Positions 17,478 to 28,000 of a stretch of 64,000 bases of DNA are shown one piece after another. The stretch is from the NCBI RefSeq assembly GCF_002355435.1, contig NZ_AP017313.1:4030001-4094000 (forward strand), written 5' to 3'. The DNA is from Mucilaginibacter gotjawali. Lineage in GTDB: Bacteria > Bacteroidota > Bacteroidia > Sphingobacteriales > Sphingobacteriaceae. The first letter of the stretch is position 1; each line of letters opens with the position of its first letter. Both the position numbers and the translations under genes were made by a program. The notes beneath the pieces were generated by a model. That model had not been told where the DNA came from. It saw only the letters and a program-made list of their open reading frames with translations, and did no database searches.

Positions 17478-17999
17478 CTATTCCACCTTCACCGCCGAAA
17501 CGTCATCAACCAGCATAGTACCTGATGCATTTCCCATGGCAACAAGTATTTTAAAACTATATGCCTTATCAGGCATTTTTATTGTTTTTTTGTAAAAGGT
17601 CCAATCATTGGTGCCCGTTATTTGGGCAATATTAACGCCATCCTTCATTTCCTTATCCTGGCTATCTAAAAACACTACCGTAAAAATTGCCCCATCCCAA
17701 TCATCTTTACCTTTTACAACATTGGTAGTTGCTATCCAGGCACTAAACATAATGTTTTGCACTTTTTTCGGGATCTCAACAATTTGGTCAATACCTACCC
17801 AGTTACCGGTATTATGGGTAACTATGGCGCAGCTGTATTTCCCGCTTTTAAGGTTGTACGGCGTTTGCATGGCGCCATTATTATTCCAGCCAAAAAATTC
17901 ATCCTCGAAGCCACCGTTCAGCACCATGTTTTTTTGCGCCGGGGCACTATTAACCATCAGGAAGATGATAAAACAAAAGGTTAACAAATAACTTTTCAT
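17478..17999 (-). CDS. Secreted CBM4/9-like carbohydrate-binding module protein
   Basis: 173 residues from the preferred start at 17999 (MKSYLLTFCFIIFLMVNSAPAQ), which gives a clean signal peptide; 10 extra upstream residues are possible. The mature part is a single jelly-roll-like domain: NMVLNGGFEDEFFGWNN, aromatic strands, and the ending GTMLVDDVSAVKVE. The NGGFE...W start and VDDV end are typical of CBM4/9/CBM_4_9-type modules. There is no catalytic domain, so it may be a soluble or periplasmic glycan binder serving the mannan locus. Confidence 0.75.
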   Translation of the reverse strand: MKSYLLTFCFIIFLMVNSAPAQKNMVLNGGFEDEFFGWNNNGAMQTPYNLKSGKYSCAIVTHNTGNWVGIDQIVEIPKKVQNIMFSAWIATTNVVKGKDDWDGAIFTVVFLDSQDKEMKDGVNIAQITGTNDWTFYKKTIKMPDKAYSFKILVAMGNASGTMLVDDVSAVKVE

Positions 18000-18167
18000 G
18001 AGCATGCGCGATAAAAAAAACGCCACCACCGGCCCAGCCTAAGCTTCCAGCCGGCGATGGCGGCAATTAATCAACTATTATGTAAATCCTCATTATTTAC
18101 ACTTTTATCTTTATCGTTATTTATAAAAAAACGTGGCAATGCTATGGTACTTTTATTATTTTTCAAC

Positions 18168-19451
18168 TTATTTAATAAAAGCAACTTCATCAAAATAATA
18201 GGTTTCGTCAACATCAGCAACGGAGTTCTGACCGCTTTGAAGGAAGAACCCTAAGTTGTTTGCAGTGGCACCATTCGCCCAAAAATTAAGCAGGGTTGAA
18301 GTTTGCGAATAAGCAGTAGATGGCGCCGTAAGCGGGATTTTTACAAATGTCCAAACAGTAGGAGGCACATTAATGATCTGAGCAGCATAGGCATTTTGAA
18401 CGGTTACCTGGCCATAGCCGTTAACTGTTTGATTACCTGTTAAAACAAGCTTATGGGCAACGGTTCCGCCTTTAACCCAAAACGTTAAATATTTATAAGC
18501 GGGATCATATGCAAAACCAGGCCACCAGTTGGCAAAGCCTTCAACCTTCCAGCCACCTGCGGGGAAGCTTGCTTCGGCAGAAGCGGTACCGCCAACGGCG
18601 TGTGCCGTACCTGTTTGTATCCCGGACGGACCCGCCCATGAATTATCGCCCCATCCATTTTGAAAACTATTGTTAAACACAATGGTATAGGCATTATCCA
18701 GATTATTAAACACCGCCGTGGAAGCGGTTTGGGCATTTGCATTTGAACCCGACGTATAAGTAAACAACAATGTTGACTCGGTTGCACTGCTGTTTGCAGG
18801 GGCCTTCAGTACCAGCGTGCTGTCATTTTGAGACACGATTGACATGGCTTCGCCGGTAGCAAGCAATTTAACGGCACTTACAGAGGCAAATCCTTTACCA
18901 CTGAGCGTAAGCTGGGTATTTGACCAAAAGTCAAAATCAGATACCTGGAGAATGGTTGGCGGCGGAGGCAATGTTGTAAATTTATACGTTACCGAACCAT
19001 GCAGGGTAGTAATCACTATTTCATTTGGTTGCGGTTGTACATAAGGAATATTATTTGGCAGGGTGAAGATAATAGCATTGTCACTGCCCAGGCTGCGGTT
19101 ATAATAAACGTTAACCCCATTGATGGTAAGTTTAGTGGCGCTGCCCAAATTTGCTCCATTTATCTTATACATGGTACCCAAATTACCCGTTGCAGTAGTG
19201 GAGTCAAATGCCATTACCGATGTATGGTTTAAATTGGTATCAAGCACAGTGGTAACAATACCTGAGCTGCTATAAGTGGTTGTGGACTGTATAACGGTAT
19301 CCGTTTTGTATTTATTAATAGTTTGCACCGACGATATTGTTGGCGCTCCCGTGCCCGGGGTATACCCCAGGCCGCTTTGCTTTTTACACGAAGCCATACC
19401 AAATACAGCCAACGCCGGCAGTATCCAGTAATAAATTTTTGATAGTTTCAT
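18168..19451 (-). CDS. IPT/TIG-domain surface glycan-binding lipoprotein
   Basis: 427 residues with a signal peptide and lipobox (VFGMASC, Cys22). Two IPT/TIG-like Ig domains follow (about 90-165 with TMYKINGANLGSATKLTING, and 167-250 with LTLSGKGFASVSAVKLL). The C-terminal part (about 250-427) is a beta-rich region with many Trp residues (GWGDNSWAGPSG, NWWPGFAYDPAYK) likely to bind glycan. Located directly after susD, it is the SusE/SusF-position binding protein of this locus. Binding to mannan is inferred. Confidence 0.85.
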   Translation of the reverse strand: MKLSKIYYWILPALAVFGMASCKKQSGLGYTPGTGAPTISSVQTINKYKTDTVIQSTTTYSSSGIVTTVLDTNLNHTSVMAFDSTTATGNLGTMYKINGANLGSATKLTINGVNVYYNRSLGSDNAIIFTLPNNIPYVQPQPNEIVITTLHGSVTYKFTTLPPPPTILQVSDFDFWSNTQLTLSGKGFASVSAVKLLATGEAMSIVSQNDSTLVLKAPANSSATESTLLFTYTSGSNANAQTASTAVFNNLDNAYTIVFNNSFQNGWGDNSWAGPSGIQTGTAHAVGGTASAEASFPAGGWKVEGFANWWPGFAYDPAYKYLTFWVKGGTVAHKLVLTGNQTVNGYGQVTVQNAYAAQIINVPPTVWTFVKIPLTAPSTAYSQTSTLLNFWANGATANNLGFFLQSGQNSVADVDETYYFDEVAFIK

Positions 19452-19478
19452 TTTCTTTTTTATATAAAATGTTTACAA

Positions 19479-21107
19479 TTATTTAAATACATATTTTACA
19501 GGCGCTTTAATCAGATTTGGGTCGGCAGCTGACTCCAGCACCGGCACCGGCAAGAAAAAGTTCGCGTCAACCGGCGTTAAATGCTGCGAATAAATCACCG
19601 GGTTATTGTCGGCAGTAGTGCTGTAAGTTCCTCTTTCCTGCTGGCTTATAATTGAGATGGCTGTTGGGTGATGCGTAGGAAAGGTTGCCGATCCTTCTTG
19701 CTGGTAACCGTCAATCCGGCATAAATCAAACCAGTAATCCTGCTCAAGCGCAAATTCAAGACGCCTTTCGCGCAGCAGGTCCGCGTAAGTGAACGAAGTA
19801 ACCGCCGGCACGCCAACGCGCTGCCTAACCATATTAAAGTATGTTAAAGCGGTAGCATTTGAGGTGGACGCTGTTAACGGGATACCGGTACCGGCCGTTG
19901 CGCCCGATTCCTGGCCTAATATCGCCTCAGCTTCAATCAATAACACATCGGCAAAGCGCTCAATATAAGTATTGTTGCCGGCTGCCTGTGCGGCACTTTT
20001 ACCGCCGTTATCGGCAGGCGTACCGACAACATATTTTTTTGCCGCGGCATTTTGATTCTGCGCGCTTCCGTTTACAGGGAAACGGTAACCGCCTGCTGCC
20101 GCATCCAGGTCGGGGTAAAAACTCCCGGGCACCATAATGGTAGCATGCCTGCGGATGGTATCTCCGCCTTCGGCTTTAAACGCATTTTGCAGATCGATAG
20201 TGGGGCCAAAAACAGCATACCCGTCGCCTGTACCTGTGATGGTACTGTTATACGCCCATGACGCCTGTATGGAATTGCCATAGTCATAGCCCGCTGTCGA
20301 GATCCATTGCATGGCCAAAATACTTTCTTTATTGTTGTTATTAGCAGTTTGGAACAAGTTTTCGTAAGTTGGCAAAAGTGCAAACTCGCCACTGTTGATC
20401 ACCTTTTCGGCTTCTTTTTGTGCATTAACGTAGTCCTGCATATACAGGTAAACTTTCGCCAGCATTGCCGATGCCGAACCACTATCGCCGTGCCCGGTTT
20501 TTGCTGTACCCACCGAACAGTTGGCTTCCGCATATTTCAGGTCTTTAATTATGAAAGTATAAACATCGGATATCGGATTAGTTGGCACTGCGTCGGAATT
20601 ATTGACTTCCTGCAGTGGATTTTCAACTATCGGTACGTTTCCAAAAACGCGCACCAGGTAAAAATAGGCCACCGCACGCATTAAATGGGCCTCGCCAAGG
20701 GCATTGTTTACCATTGATTGCGGTACACCCGGTATGGTTGCAGCCATATTGGTAATTAATCCATTGCATTGGGCAACCACGGTAAATGGCGAATCCCAGG
20801 CGGCCAGCACTTCGGGGTTGCCATTTGGAACCGACCAGTTAAAAAAGGCGTTAACGTCCGACGAATAGGTAAATCCGTTGCCGCTCGACAATTCGGTAAG
20901 CGCCCATCCCGCTTTGTTATTCCAGCCAAACCATAACGAGCCATACAAGCCATTAGTGGCGGCCTGTACCTGTGCCGTTGTTTGATAATAATTACCTACC
21001 GTTACCTGTGACTGCGGCGGACGGTTAAAAAAATCCTTTTTGCAACCGGCGGCAAGTACGCTCGCCACAAGCGCCAGTCCTGTAATGTATTTTATATGTC
21101 TTTTCAT
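19479..21107 (-). CDS. susD: SusD/RagB-family nutrient-binding lipoprotein
   Basis: 542 residues with a lipobox (LAAGC, Cys22). The sequence has the family's FFNRPPQSQVTVGNYYQTTA start, TPR-like helices (NALGEAHLMRAVAYFYLVRVFGNVP), the SusD_RagB core and the C-terminal RRLEFALEQDYWFDLCRI and FFLPVPVLESAADPNL. SusD caps the SusC transporter at the outer-membrane surface and binds oligosaccharide. It is the gene right after susC (20-bp gap). The symbol denotes the family; substrate by context is beta-mannan. Confidence 0.95.
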   Translation of the reverse strand: MKRHIKYITGLALVASVLAAGCKKDFFNRPPQSQVTVGNYYQTTAQVQAATNGLYGSLWFGWNNKAGWALTELSSGNGFTYSSDVNAFFNWSVPNGNPEVLAAWDSPFTVVAQCNGLITNMAATIPGVPQSMVNNALGEAHLMRAVAYFYLVRVFGNVPIVENPLQEVNNSDAVPTNPISDVYTFIIKDLKYAEANCSVGTAKTGHGDSGSASAMLAKVYLYMQDYVNAQKEAEKVINSGEFALLPTYENLFQTANNNNKESILAMQWISTAGYDYGNSIQASWAYNSTITGTGDGYAVFGPTIDLQNAFKAEGGDTIRRHATIMVPGSFYPDLDAAAGGYRFPVNGSAQNQNAAAKKYVVGTPADNGGKSAAQAAGNNTYIERFADVLLIEAEAILGQESGATAGTGIPLTASTSNATALTYFNMVRQRVGVPAVTSFTYADLLRERRLEFALEQDYWFDLCRIDGYQQEGSATFPTHHPTAISIISQQERGTYSTTADNNPVIYSQHLTPVDANFFLPVPVLESAADPNLIKAPVKYVFK

Positions 21108-21127
21108 GTCAAATTTCTTTAATAAAT

Positions 21128-24100
21128 TTAAAACTGTGCATTAACTCCCAATGTAAAAACACGGGGAGACGGATATCTTCCCATATCAACATTCATTAAA
21201 AGCGGATTTTCATTAAACGCACCTACTTCGGGATCAAGGCCCGGGTATTTAGTGATTACAAACAGGTTCTGTCCGGTTACATATACTTTTAAGCTATTCA
21301 TCGCCACGTATTTAGCCCATCGTGCAGGCAAATTATATCCTAAACGCGCGCTTTGTAAGCGAAGAAAAGAGGCGCTTTCCAAAAATCTGTCAGACATCAC
21401 CAGGTTGGCATTGGAAATACCTGCACGTGGCGCCGGGATATTTGAATTGGGATTGCTAGGTGTCCAGAAATTAGCTGTAGACGCTAACTGGTTGGAGTAA
21501 AGGCTTGACAAACCGGCGGTTTGATATTCAAGCACATCCAATATTTTGCCGCCGTATGAGCCATAGAAAGAAAAAGACAGATCAAAATCCTTGTATGTGA
21601 AATTATTGGTAAACCCATAGGTAAAATCAGGATTAGGGTTACCAAGCGGTACCTGGTCATTTTCATCCACTTTCCCATCATGATTGGTATCGGCATATTG
21701 CAGATCTCCCAGCCAGATCGTATTGCCCTGGGCGTTGCTAACCACCTGCGGTGAAGTGCCGGTAACATTTTGAGGATGGGTAGACAGGTATTCCAATTGC
21801 GCCTGTGTTTTTACTACGCCCTGTACTTTGTAACCAAAAAACTCGCCTTCCGGCTGGCCAACTATCGTTTTTGTGGCAGCCAAAGTAACATAAGACGTAC
21901 CTACTGATTGCGTGATCGCCGGCGCACCACTTAATGAGGTTACGATGTTAGAGTAATGTGAAAATGTTAAAGTTGTGTTCCATTTAAAATTCTTAGTAGC
22001 AATGTTGCGGCTGTTAATAGTAAACTCAAACCCTTTATTTTCGATATTTCCGGCGTTAATGTAGGGAACTGCAATGCCGCCCGGGTTATCGCCATATTCG
22101 TTAGGCCCCCCTAAAAGGTAATGAGGTAAAGGTTTGGGGAACAGGAAGTTTTTGGCTGTTTTATCATAAGCATCAAAAGTAACATCTATGCGGTTAAGCA
22201 GCGTTAAATCAACACCCAGGTTTTTTTGAATAGCTGTTGCCCATACAAGGTTTGGATTTGCAACGTTGTTGATCAAAAATCCGGCGCCAAATGCAGTAGG
22301 TATGCCTTTAAGTGATGCACCATACACATATTGCGGCACATTTGAGTTGCCTGTTGTACCATATCCCAGCCTGATCTTGATATTATCAGCAATGCTTTTT
22401 ACGCCGCTCATAAATGACTCTTCAGATAGCCGCCATGATACTGCTACACCCGGAAAATAGCCAATCTGTTTGTTTGGATTTGGGTTAAAATTTGAACTTT
22501 GGTCGCTACGTATATTGGCAGTAATACTGTACCTGTTGTTATAGGTATAAATTAAACGGCCGATGTACGATTGCATTACCTGTGTGCCTATTTGTTCGCC
22601 AATAGACGATGCCACCACATTAGCCAGCGCTATACTCTGAACATTATTACCGGCAGGAAAGCCGTTGCCCGAAAGCGGCAGATAATCGTAGTTTGATTCC
22701 CAAACTTCACGGCCCGCCAGGGCAGTAAGGTTATGCTTGCCCCAGCTGTGTGCATAGTTAAAATATTCTTTCCAGCTCCAATACGTGCTGTTTGTAATTG
22801 CCCGGTTTAACGTTGCATTATCGTTGTGATACGTTTGGTTGATATCGGTTACACCAGCAGCACCGTATTGATAAGTCGGATTAAACGTTTGACCGTTGGC
22901 CCAGTTAAAATCTCCGTCAAGTTCGGAGTGAAGGGTCAGGTCCTTAAAAAACTTAATATCGGCGTACATGTTACCGTTTATCTCGCTCCTGGTTAATGTA
23001 TTGGTAATATTCAGGGCCTGCTGAACCGGGTTAGGGCCGCCTTCAAACTGACCGTTTATATAAGCCGGACCGGCAAATGAACCATCGGCGTTATAAACTG
23101 CCTGATCGGGCGCGGCTAACAATGCATTATAAATAATACCGGTATTGCTACCCAGGCCAACGTTTTCGTCGCTGCGCATGGCGCCAAATACGGTTCCAAT
23201 TTTTAACCATTCTTTTACCTGCGAGTTAACTACGCCACGGAAAGAGTAACGGTCGAAATTATAACCTAAAATTGTTCCATCCTGTTTAAAGTAACCGCCC
23301 GAAATATAGTAGTCGGCTTTATCGCTGCCGCCTGATACACTCAGGTTATGGCTTTGCTCCATCGCTGTCCGGAAAATAGCCTGTTGCCAATTGGTACCGG
23401 AGCCCAAAGCACTTGGGTTGGCAAATTCGCCCCTTGGCGTTGTGCCGAAAATAGCCGCAAGTTTGTTTTCCAATACAGCATATTGCTGCAGGTTATCTAC
23501 ATCCAAAAACTTACCTTGTTTTTGCATGCCTACATAGCCATCATAACTCACTTTGGCGCTTCCGCTTTTACCACGCTTTGTGGTAATCAAAATAACGCCG
23601 TGTGAACCCCGGCTGCCGTAAATGGCGCTGGCCGACGCATCCTTTAAAATGTCGATCGACTCTATATCATCCGGGTTAAGCATGGACAGCGGGCTTACCG
23701 TAGTCTCCATATTACTTGACCCCGGACTATTTAATTGCGCACCGCCGCCGTAGCCGCCTTTTGCATCACCGTCAACCTCTACCCCGTCAATCACATATAA
23801 AGGCTCGCTTGAACCAAATTCCGTGATCCCGCGGATATGGACAGACGTTGCACTGCCTGGCTGGCCGGAGTTTAGCGTAACGGTTACACCCGCAGCTTTA
23901 CCCTGCAATAGCTGATCGACAGATGGCAGCGGGATATCCTGTATATCTTTGGCGCTAACCGAAGATATGGCTCCGTTTACATCTCTCTTTTTTTGCGAGC
24001 CGTAACCGATAACCACTACATCCGACAGCGCTGTTGAGGACAATTGCAATGCCACATTAATAAGCGCTTTAGCACCAATAGCTACATCCTGTGCATCCAT

Positions 24101-24340
24101 TCCAATGAATGAAAATGTAAGTACCTTGCCACCGGCCGGTACCACTATGCTATACTTTCCGTTTACATCGGTAGCTACTTTTGTTTGCGTACCCTTTACA
24201 GTAACCGTTGCGCCCGGAAGTGTGACGCCTTTATTATCGGTTACTGTACCTTTGATCACTGTCCCCTGGTTTTGCGCCATCACACCGGCACTTATTACCA
24301 TGGAAAGAAACAGCAATGCTATTCGTAGAATTTTTCCCAT
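21128..24340 (-). CDS. susC: SusC/RagA-family TonB-dependent outer-membrane transporter
   Basis: 1070 residues. It has a signal peptide (1-22), a carboxypeptidase-like regulatory domain (about 28-105, IKGTVTDNKGVTLPGATVTV), a TonB box region (DVVVIGYGSQKKRDVNGAIS), a plug domain with the SusC signature GAAIYGSRGSHGVILITTKRG-like ASAIYGSRGSHGVILITTK, then a beta-barrel ending GRYPSPRVFTLGVNAQF with the terminal aromatic. It imports oligosaccharide with SusD, powered by TonB. It follows a 720-bp regulatory gap downstream of the HTCS gene. Substrate inferred from the mannan locus. Confidence 0.96.
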   Translation of the reverse strand: MGKILRIALLFLSMVISAGVMAQNQGTVIKGTVTDNKGVTLPGATVTVKGTQTKVATDVNGKYSIVVPAGGKVLTFSFIGMDAQDVAIGAKALINVALQLSSTALSDVVVIGYGSQKKRDVNGAISSVSAKDIQDIPLPSVDQLLQGKAAGVTVTLNSGQPGSATSVHIRGITEFGSSEPLYVIDGVEVDGDAKGGYGGGAQLNSPGSSNMETTVSPLSMLNPDDIESIDILKDASASAIYGSRGSHGVILITTKRGKSGSAKVSYDGYVGMQKQGKFLDVDNLQQYAVLENKLAAIFGTTPRGEFANPSALGSGTNWQQAIFRTAMEQSHNLSVSGGSDKADYYISGGYFKQDGTILGYNFDRYSFRGVVNSQVKEWLKIGTVFGAMRSDENVGLGSNTGIIYNALLAAPDQAVYNADGSFAGPAYINGQFEGGPNPVQQALNITNTLTRSEINGNMYADIKFFKDLTLHSELDGDFNWANGQTFNPTYQYGAAGVTDINQTYHNDNATLNRAITNSTYWSWKEYFNYAHSWGKHNLTALAGREVWESNYDYLPLSGNGFPAGNNVQSIALANVVASSIGEQIGTQVMQSYIGRLIYTYNNRYSITANIRSDQSSNFNPNPNKQIGYFPGVAVSWRLSEESFMSGVKSIADNIKIRLGYGTTGNSNVPQYVYGASLKGIPTAFGAGFLINNVANPNLVWATAIQKNLGVDLTLLNRIDVTFDAYDKTAKNFLFPKPLPHYLLGGPNEYGDNPGGIAVPYINAGNIENKGFEFTINSRNIATKNFKWNTTLTFSHYSNIVTSLSGAPAITQSVGTSYVTLAATKTIVGQPEGEFFGYKVQGVVKTQAQLEYLSTHPQNVTGTSPQVVSNAQGNTIWLGDLQYADTNHDGKVDENDQVPLGNPNPDFTYGFTNNFTYKDFDLSFSFYGSYGGKILDVLEYQTAGLSSLYSNQLASTANFWTPSNPNSNIPAPRAGISNANLVMSDRFLESASFLRLQSARLGYNLPARWAKYVAMNSLKVYVTGQNLFVITKYPGLDPEVGAFNENPLLMNVDMGRYPSPRVFTLGVNAQF

Positions 24341-25060
24341 AATGATTTGTTAATTGAAATTGGTTTATAATATGTATTGTTTGATGCACTATTGCTGCCC
24401 GTTTTTTGTCATATAAAAAAGCACGCCGGCGTTATAACCTGATCAATCAAATTGCCGCCAAACAGACTTTGAAGCCTCAACAACGCTTCAAAAACTTTCA
24501 CTAAAATTTATAACTTATTACTTAGGCTTTGTTTTTAAACAATTGGTATCGCACCTCATGTTCATTTTTTCATTATTATGAGGGTAAAATTATATGCTAA
24601 TAAAAGCCCGGTTGTGGATAAATAGGGGCACAAATGTCAACCTTAATTAAAATATTGATTATCAATAAATTAATTACAATAATTCGTAAACAAGAGATCA
24701 AAAACAGGTGAATTATTGACAAATGTGCACCCCTGTTGACTGTAAAATAGTTTTTAAAGTGGTATTATAGTACCATAAGCAGCTGGCTATAACTCCTGGC
24801 AGTTTGATGAGTTGCAGAAAGATTAACCGCAGCGGCTTGCACGACGAGCAGATTAACCAAACTGAATAGCGTTTAACACACCGGACTAGGGGGAAGTTTA
24901 ATAAACTGAATAGGCCCCTTTTGCAGCGCGTCCATTAACGTAAGGGAGGCTTTATTTTTTTGAGAGTGCTATTAGGTGTCTGATATTGGCAGAAAATATA
25001 ACGGAAGCGAAAGTGTGCCGGCGACCAATGTCACTAAGGTAAAGAAGGTAGCCCCTATGG
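24341..25060. promoter_or_regulatory. 720-bp susC upstream region with candidate operator pair
   Basis: There is no gene on either strand. Two similar words in opposite orientation, AGGGGCACAAATGTCAA at 24624-24640 and the complement of AGGGGTGCACATTTGTCAA at 24716-24734, bracket an AT-rich stretch with a near-palindrome ATTGATTATCAAT (24655-24667). This could be the binding site of the HTCS or AraC regulator. Further from susC the words AAACTGAATAG (near 24860 and 24913) and AGATTAACC (near 24821 and 24851) recur. No clear TAnnTTTG box for susC was found. Confidence 0.4.
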
Positions 25061-28000
25061 CTAGGCAATCTCCTCTTCCTGTACACTTTCCAGGTATTTT
25101 GACGGGATGGTATTATATTCTGCTTTAAATGATTTTACAAAGTACTTCTGGCTCTTGAAACCAACTTTATGGCAAATTTGTGAAATGGTTAAGTGCCCGG
25201 TCTCCAGCAGTTGGACGGCTCGCTTAAGGCGCATGGAGCGTACCAGTTCGTTTGGCGTTTTACCCGTCATTGCTAATATTTTTTTATAAAGCGTATACCG
25301 GCTTACAAATACTTCACTGCTCAATTCTTCAACAGAAAAATTCGGGTTCGAGATGTTATTGTCTATTAAAAGCAGTACCTTTTTTATAAACAGCTCGTCA
25401 GGCGAATCCACCTGCATTTCTGTCGGCGAAACGTCAACCTGCTTGGTATAGGTTTTTCGCATATATTCCTGCTGGCTCAGTATATTCCTGATCTTTGATT
25501 GCAGGATCTCGAAATTGAATGGCTTGGTCAAATAATCAGTGGCCCCTGTCTCCAGGCCTTTTATCTGCTGGTCCTCCCCTATCAGGGCAGTCAGCAAAAT
25601 AACCGGGATATGCGATGTACGCATATCATTCTTCAACTTTATACAAAGGTCAATGCCGTTCATTTCGGGCATGCTGATATCACTCACAATCAGGTTGGGG
25701 TGTTGAGCCAGCGCTTTTTGCCAGCCTTTTTTCCCATTTTCGGCCTCGATGATATTAAACGATGCCTTTAAATTGTCTTTTATATAAAACCTGAAATCTT
25801 CATTGTCTTCAACCAGTAAAATGGTTGGCTTTTTTAAGTCGCGGTTTTCCTTATGGCAGCCATTAAGTTTATTGGGCGCCTCAGCCGGCATAAAATCAAG
25901 TGAATGATCCAGCAACAATCCGGTATCGGTAAACAGGCTACTGTTCAATTGCCGTACCGGAAGTAAAACAGTAAAGCAACTGCCTTCGTTAAATTCACTT
26001 TCAACTGTTATTTCGCCCCCGTGCAGCTTCACAAACTCCCTGGTGATAGATAAACCTATCCCGCTGCCTGAGTTAAGCATTGACCCCGGGATATCATTCT
26101 GGAAAAACGGCTCGAATATTCTATCCTGTTTATCCGGCGCAATTCCGATACCGGTATCAATTATCCTTATCTCCAAAATCTTATCATCATCGCCATCCTT
26201 CGTTATCAAATTAAGCAATACACTTACTTGTCCGCCTTCAGGAGTAAACTTATAGGCGTTTGAAAGCAGGTTAAATACGATCCTTTCAATTTTATCGTGG
26301 TCAAAACTGGTGTAAAAGGAAGCTGTCTCCGTATCAAAAAGGAATTTAATGTTTTTCTGATCGGCAATATCTGTAAACGCGTAGGACAGGTCTTTAATAA
26401 AATTTACAATATCCCCATTTTTTTCATGCAGCTTTAATTCCTGGTATTCCATTTTCCTGAAATCAAGTAACTGGTTTACCAGGTTTAACAACCGTTTGGC
26501 ATTCCGGTTAACCAGCATCAGTTGGCGCTGAATATCAGGTTCCGAAATCTGCTTCAATATTTTATCAACCGGGGCCATTATTAATGACAGGGGAGTACGG
26601 AACTCGTGGCTTACGTTGGTAAAGAACTTGATTTTCATCAGGTCCAGTTCGTGCATCCGGTGTGCTTCTTCCCGTTCTTTTTCTATGGAGAACTGTGCCC
26701 TCAGTTTTTGTATTGCCCTTTGCCTTAAATAAAGAAGCGCACCTATTATTGCCATGGCATATAAAATATAGGCCCAGGTAGTTTTCCAGAAAGGGGGAAG
26801 GATACTGATATTCATAAATTCAACCCGGCTATTCTTCCAGTTATCCCCGCTGGTTGCTCTCACTTTAAAAACGTAGTCATCCGGATCCAGGTTTGTATAG
26901 GTGGCCTTCCTTATCCTGTTATCAGCATTGATCCAGCCTTTGTCAAACCCTTCCATCATATACTGGTACCTTACTTTCCCGGGATTGAAATAGTTAAGCG
27001 CCGCAAATTCAATGGCGAAGACATTGTCGTTGTATTTTAAATTCAATGATTTAAGGCCGGTAATTGCTTCGGGTAAAATCACTTTCCCGTTTATTTTTTC
27101 GCCAACTTTAACACTTTCGTTAAAAACCTGAAAATCAGTAAATACAAGGTCAGGTACATTTTGGTTGGTATAAAGATTTGATGGTTTGAAGATATTAAAA
27201 CCATTGCCCCCGCCAAAAAGCAATTCGCCTTCGCGTGTTTTAAATGAGGAGTTTTCGGTAAACTCACGGCCCTGCAAACCTTCAGTTTCATCGTAATTGG
27301 TAAAATGAAACTTAAGGGCCGCCCCGCTCCTGTCTACGTTGATATCTGAGATACCATTCAGCGTGCTTACCCAAATGTTACTTTTATCATACTCCTGCAG
27401 ATCGATCACCGTATTATCCGGCAGGCCATCCTGCCTGGTGATGTTGGTAAACCGCCCGGTTTTATAATCAAACACACTCAAGCCTTCGCGTGTGCTTACC
27501 CATATTAAACCATAACTATCTTCCATTACGTTATTGGTACTGTTATTGATGAGGCTATATGGATTTTTGTCGTCGTGTATATAATGGATAAATTGATGTG
27601 TACGCTTAAGCAAAACATCAACGCCATACGAAGTAACTACCCATAGGTTTTTATGCCGGTCGAGCAAAATCTTACTGATATAATTAGAATGAATGGCGTT
27701 TTCTTTCGAATTATACACATAATGCGAAAAAGTTTGTGTTTTGCTGTCGAAAACATTCAATCCCGCCGATAGCGTGCCAACCAGTAAATGGTGCTCATCA
27801 TCTTCGGCAATTGAGCAAACGCGATCGTCAGAAATACTTCCCGGTATTTTGTCGTCATGTTTAAAGTGGGTAAAATGCTGACCGTCAAAACAGTCGAGCC
27901 CCCCGAAATAGGTGCCTATCCATAATTTCTGATCGTGACTGAAGTATAAATAAACCACCACATTATTACCCAGGCTATTATTGTCAGCTGCATTATGCAG

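Noticed and set aside
24770..25060. Small RNA or tRNA gene upstream of susC
   Set aside because: Short direct words recur, but no cloverleaf, no T-loop sequence and no terminator-like hairpin could be found.
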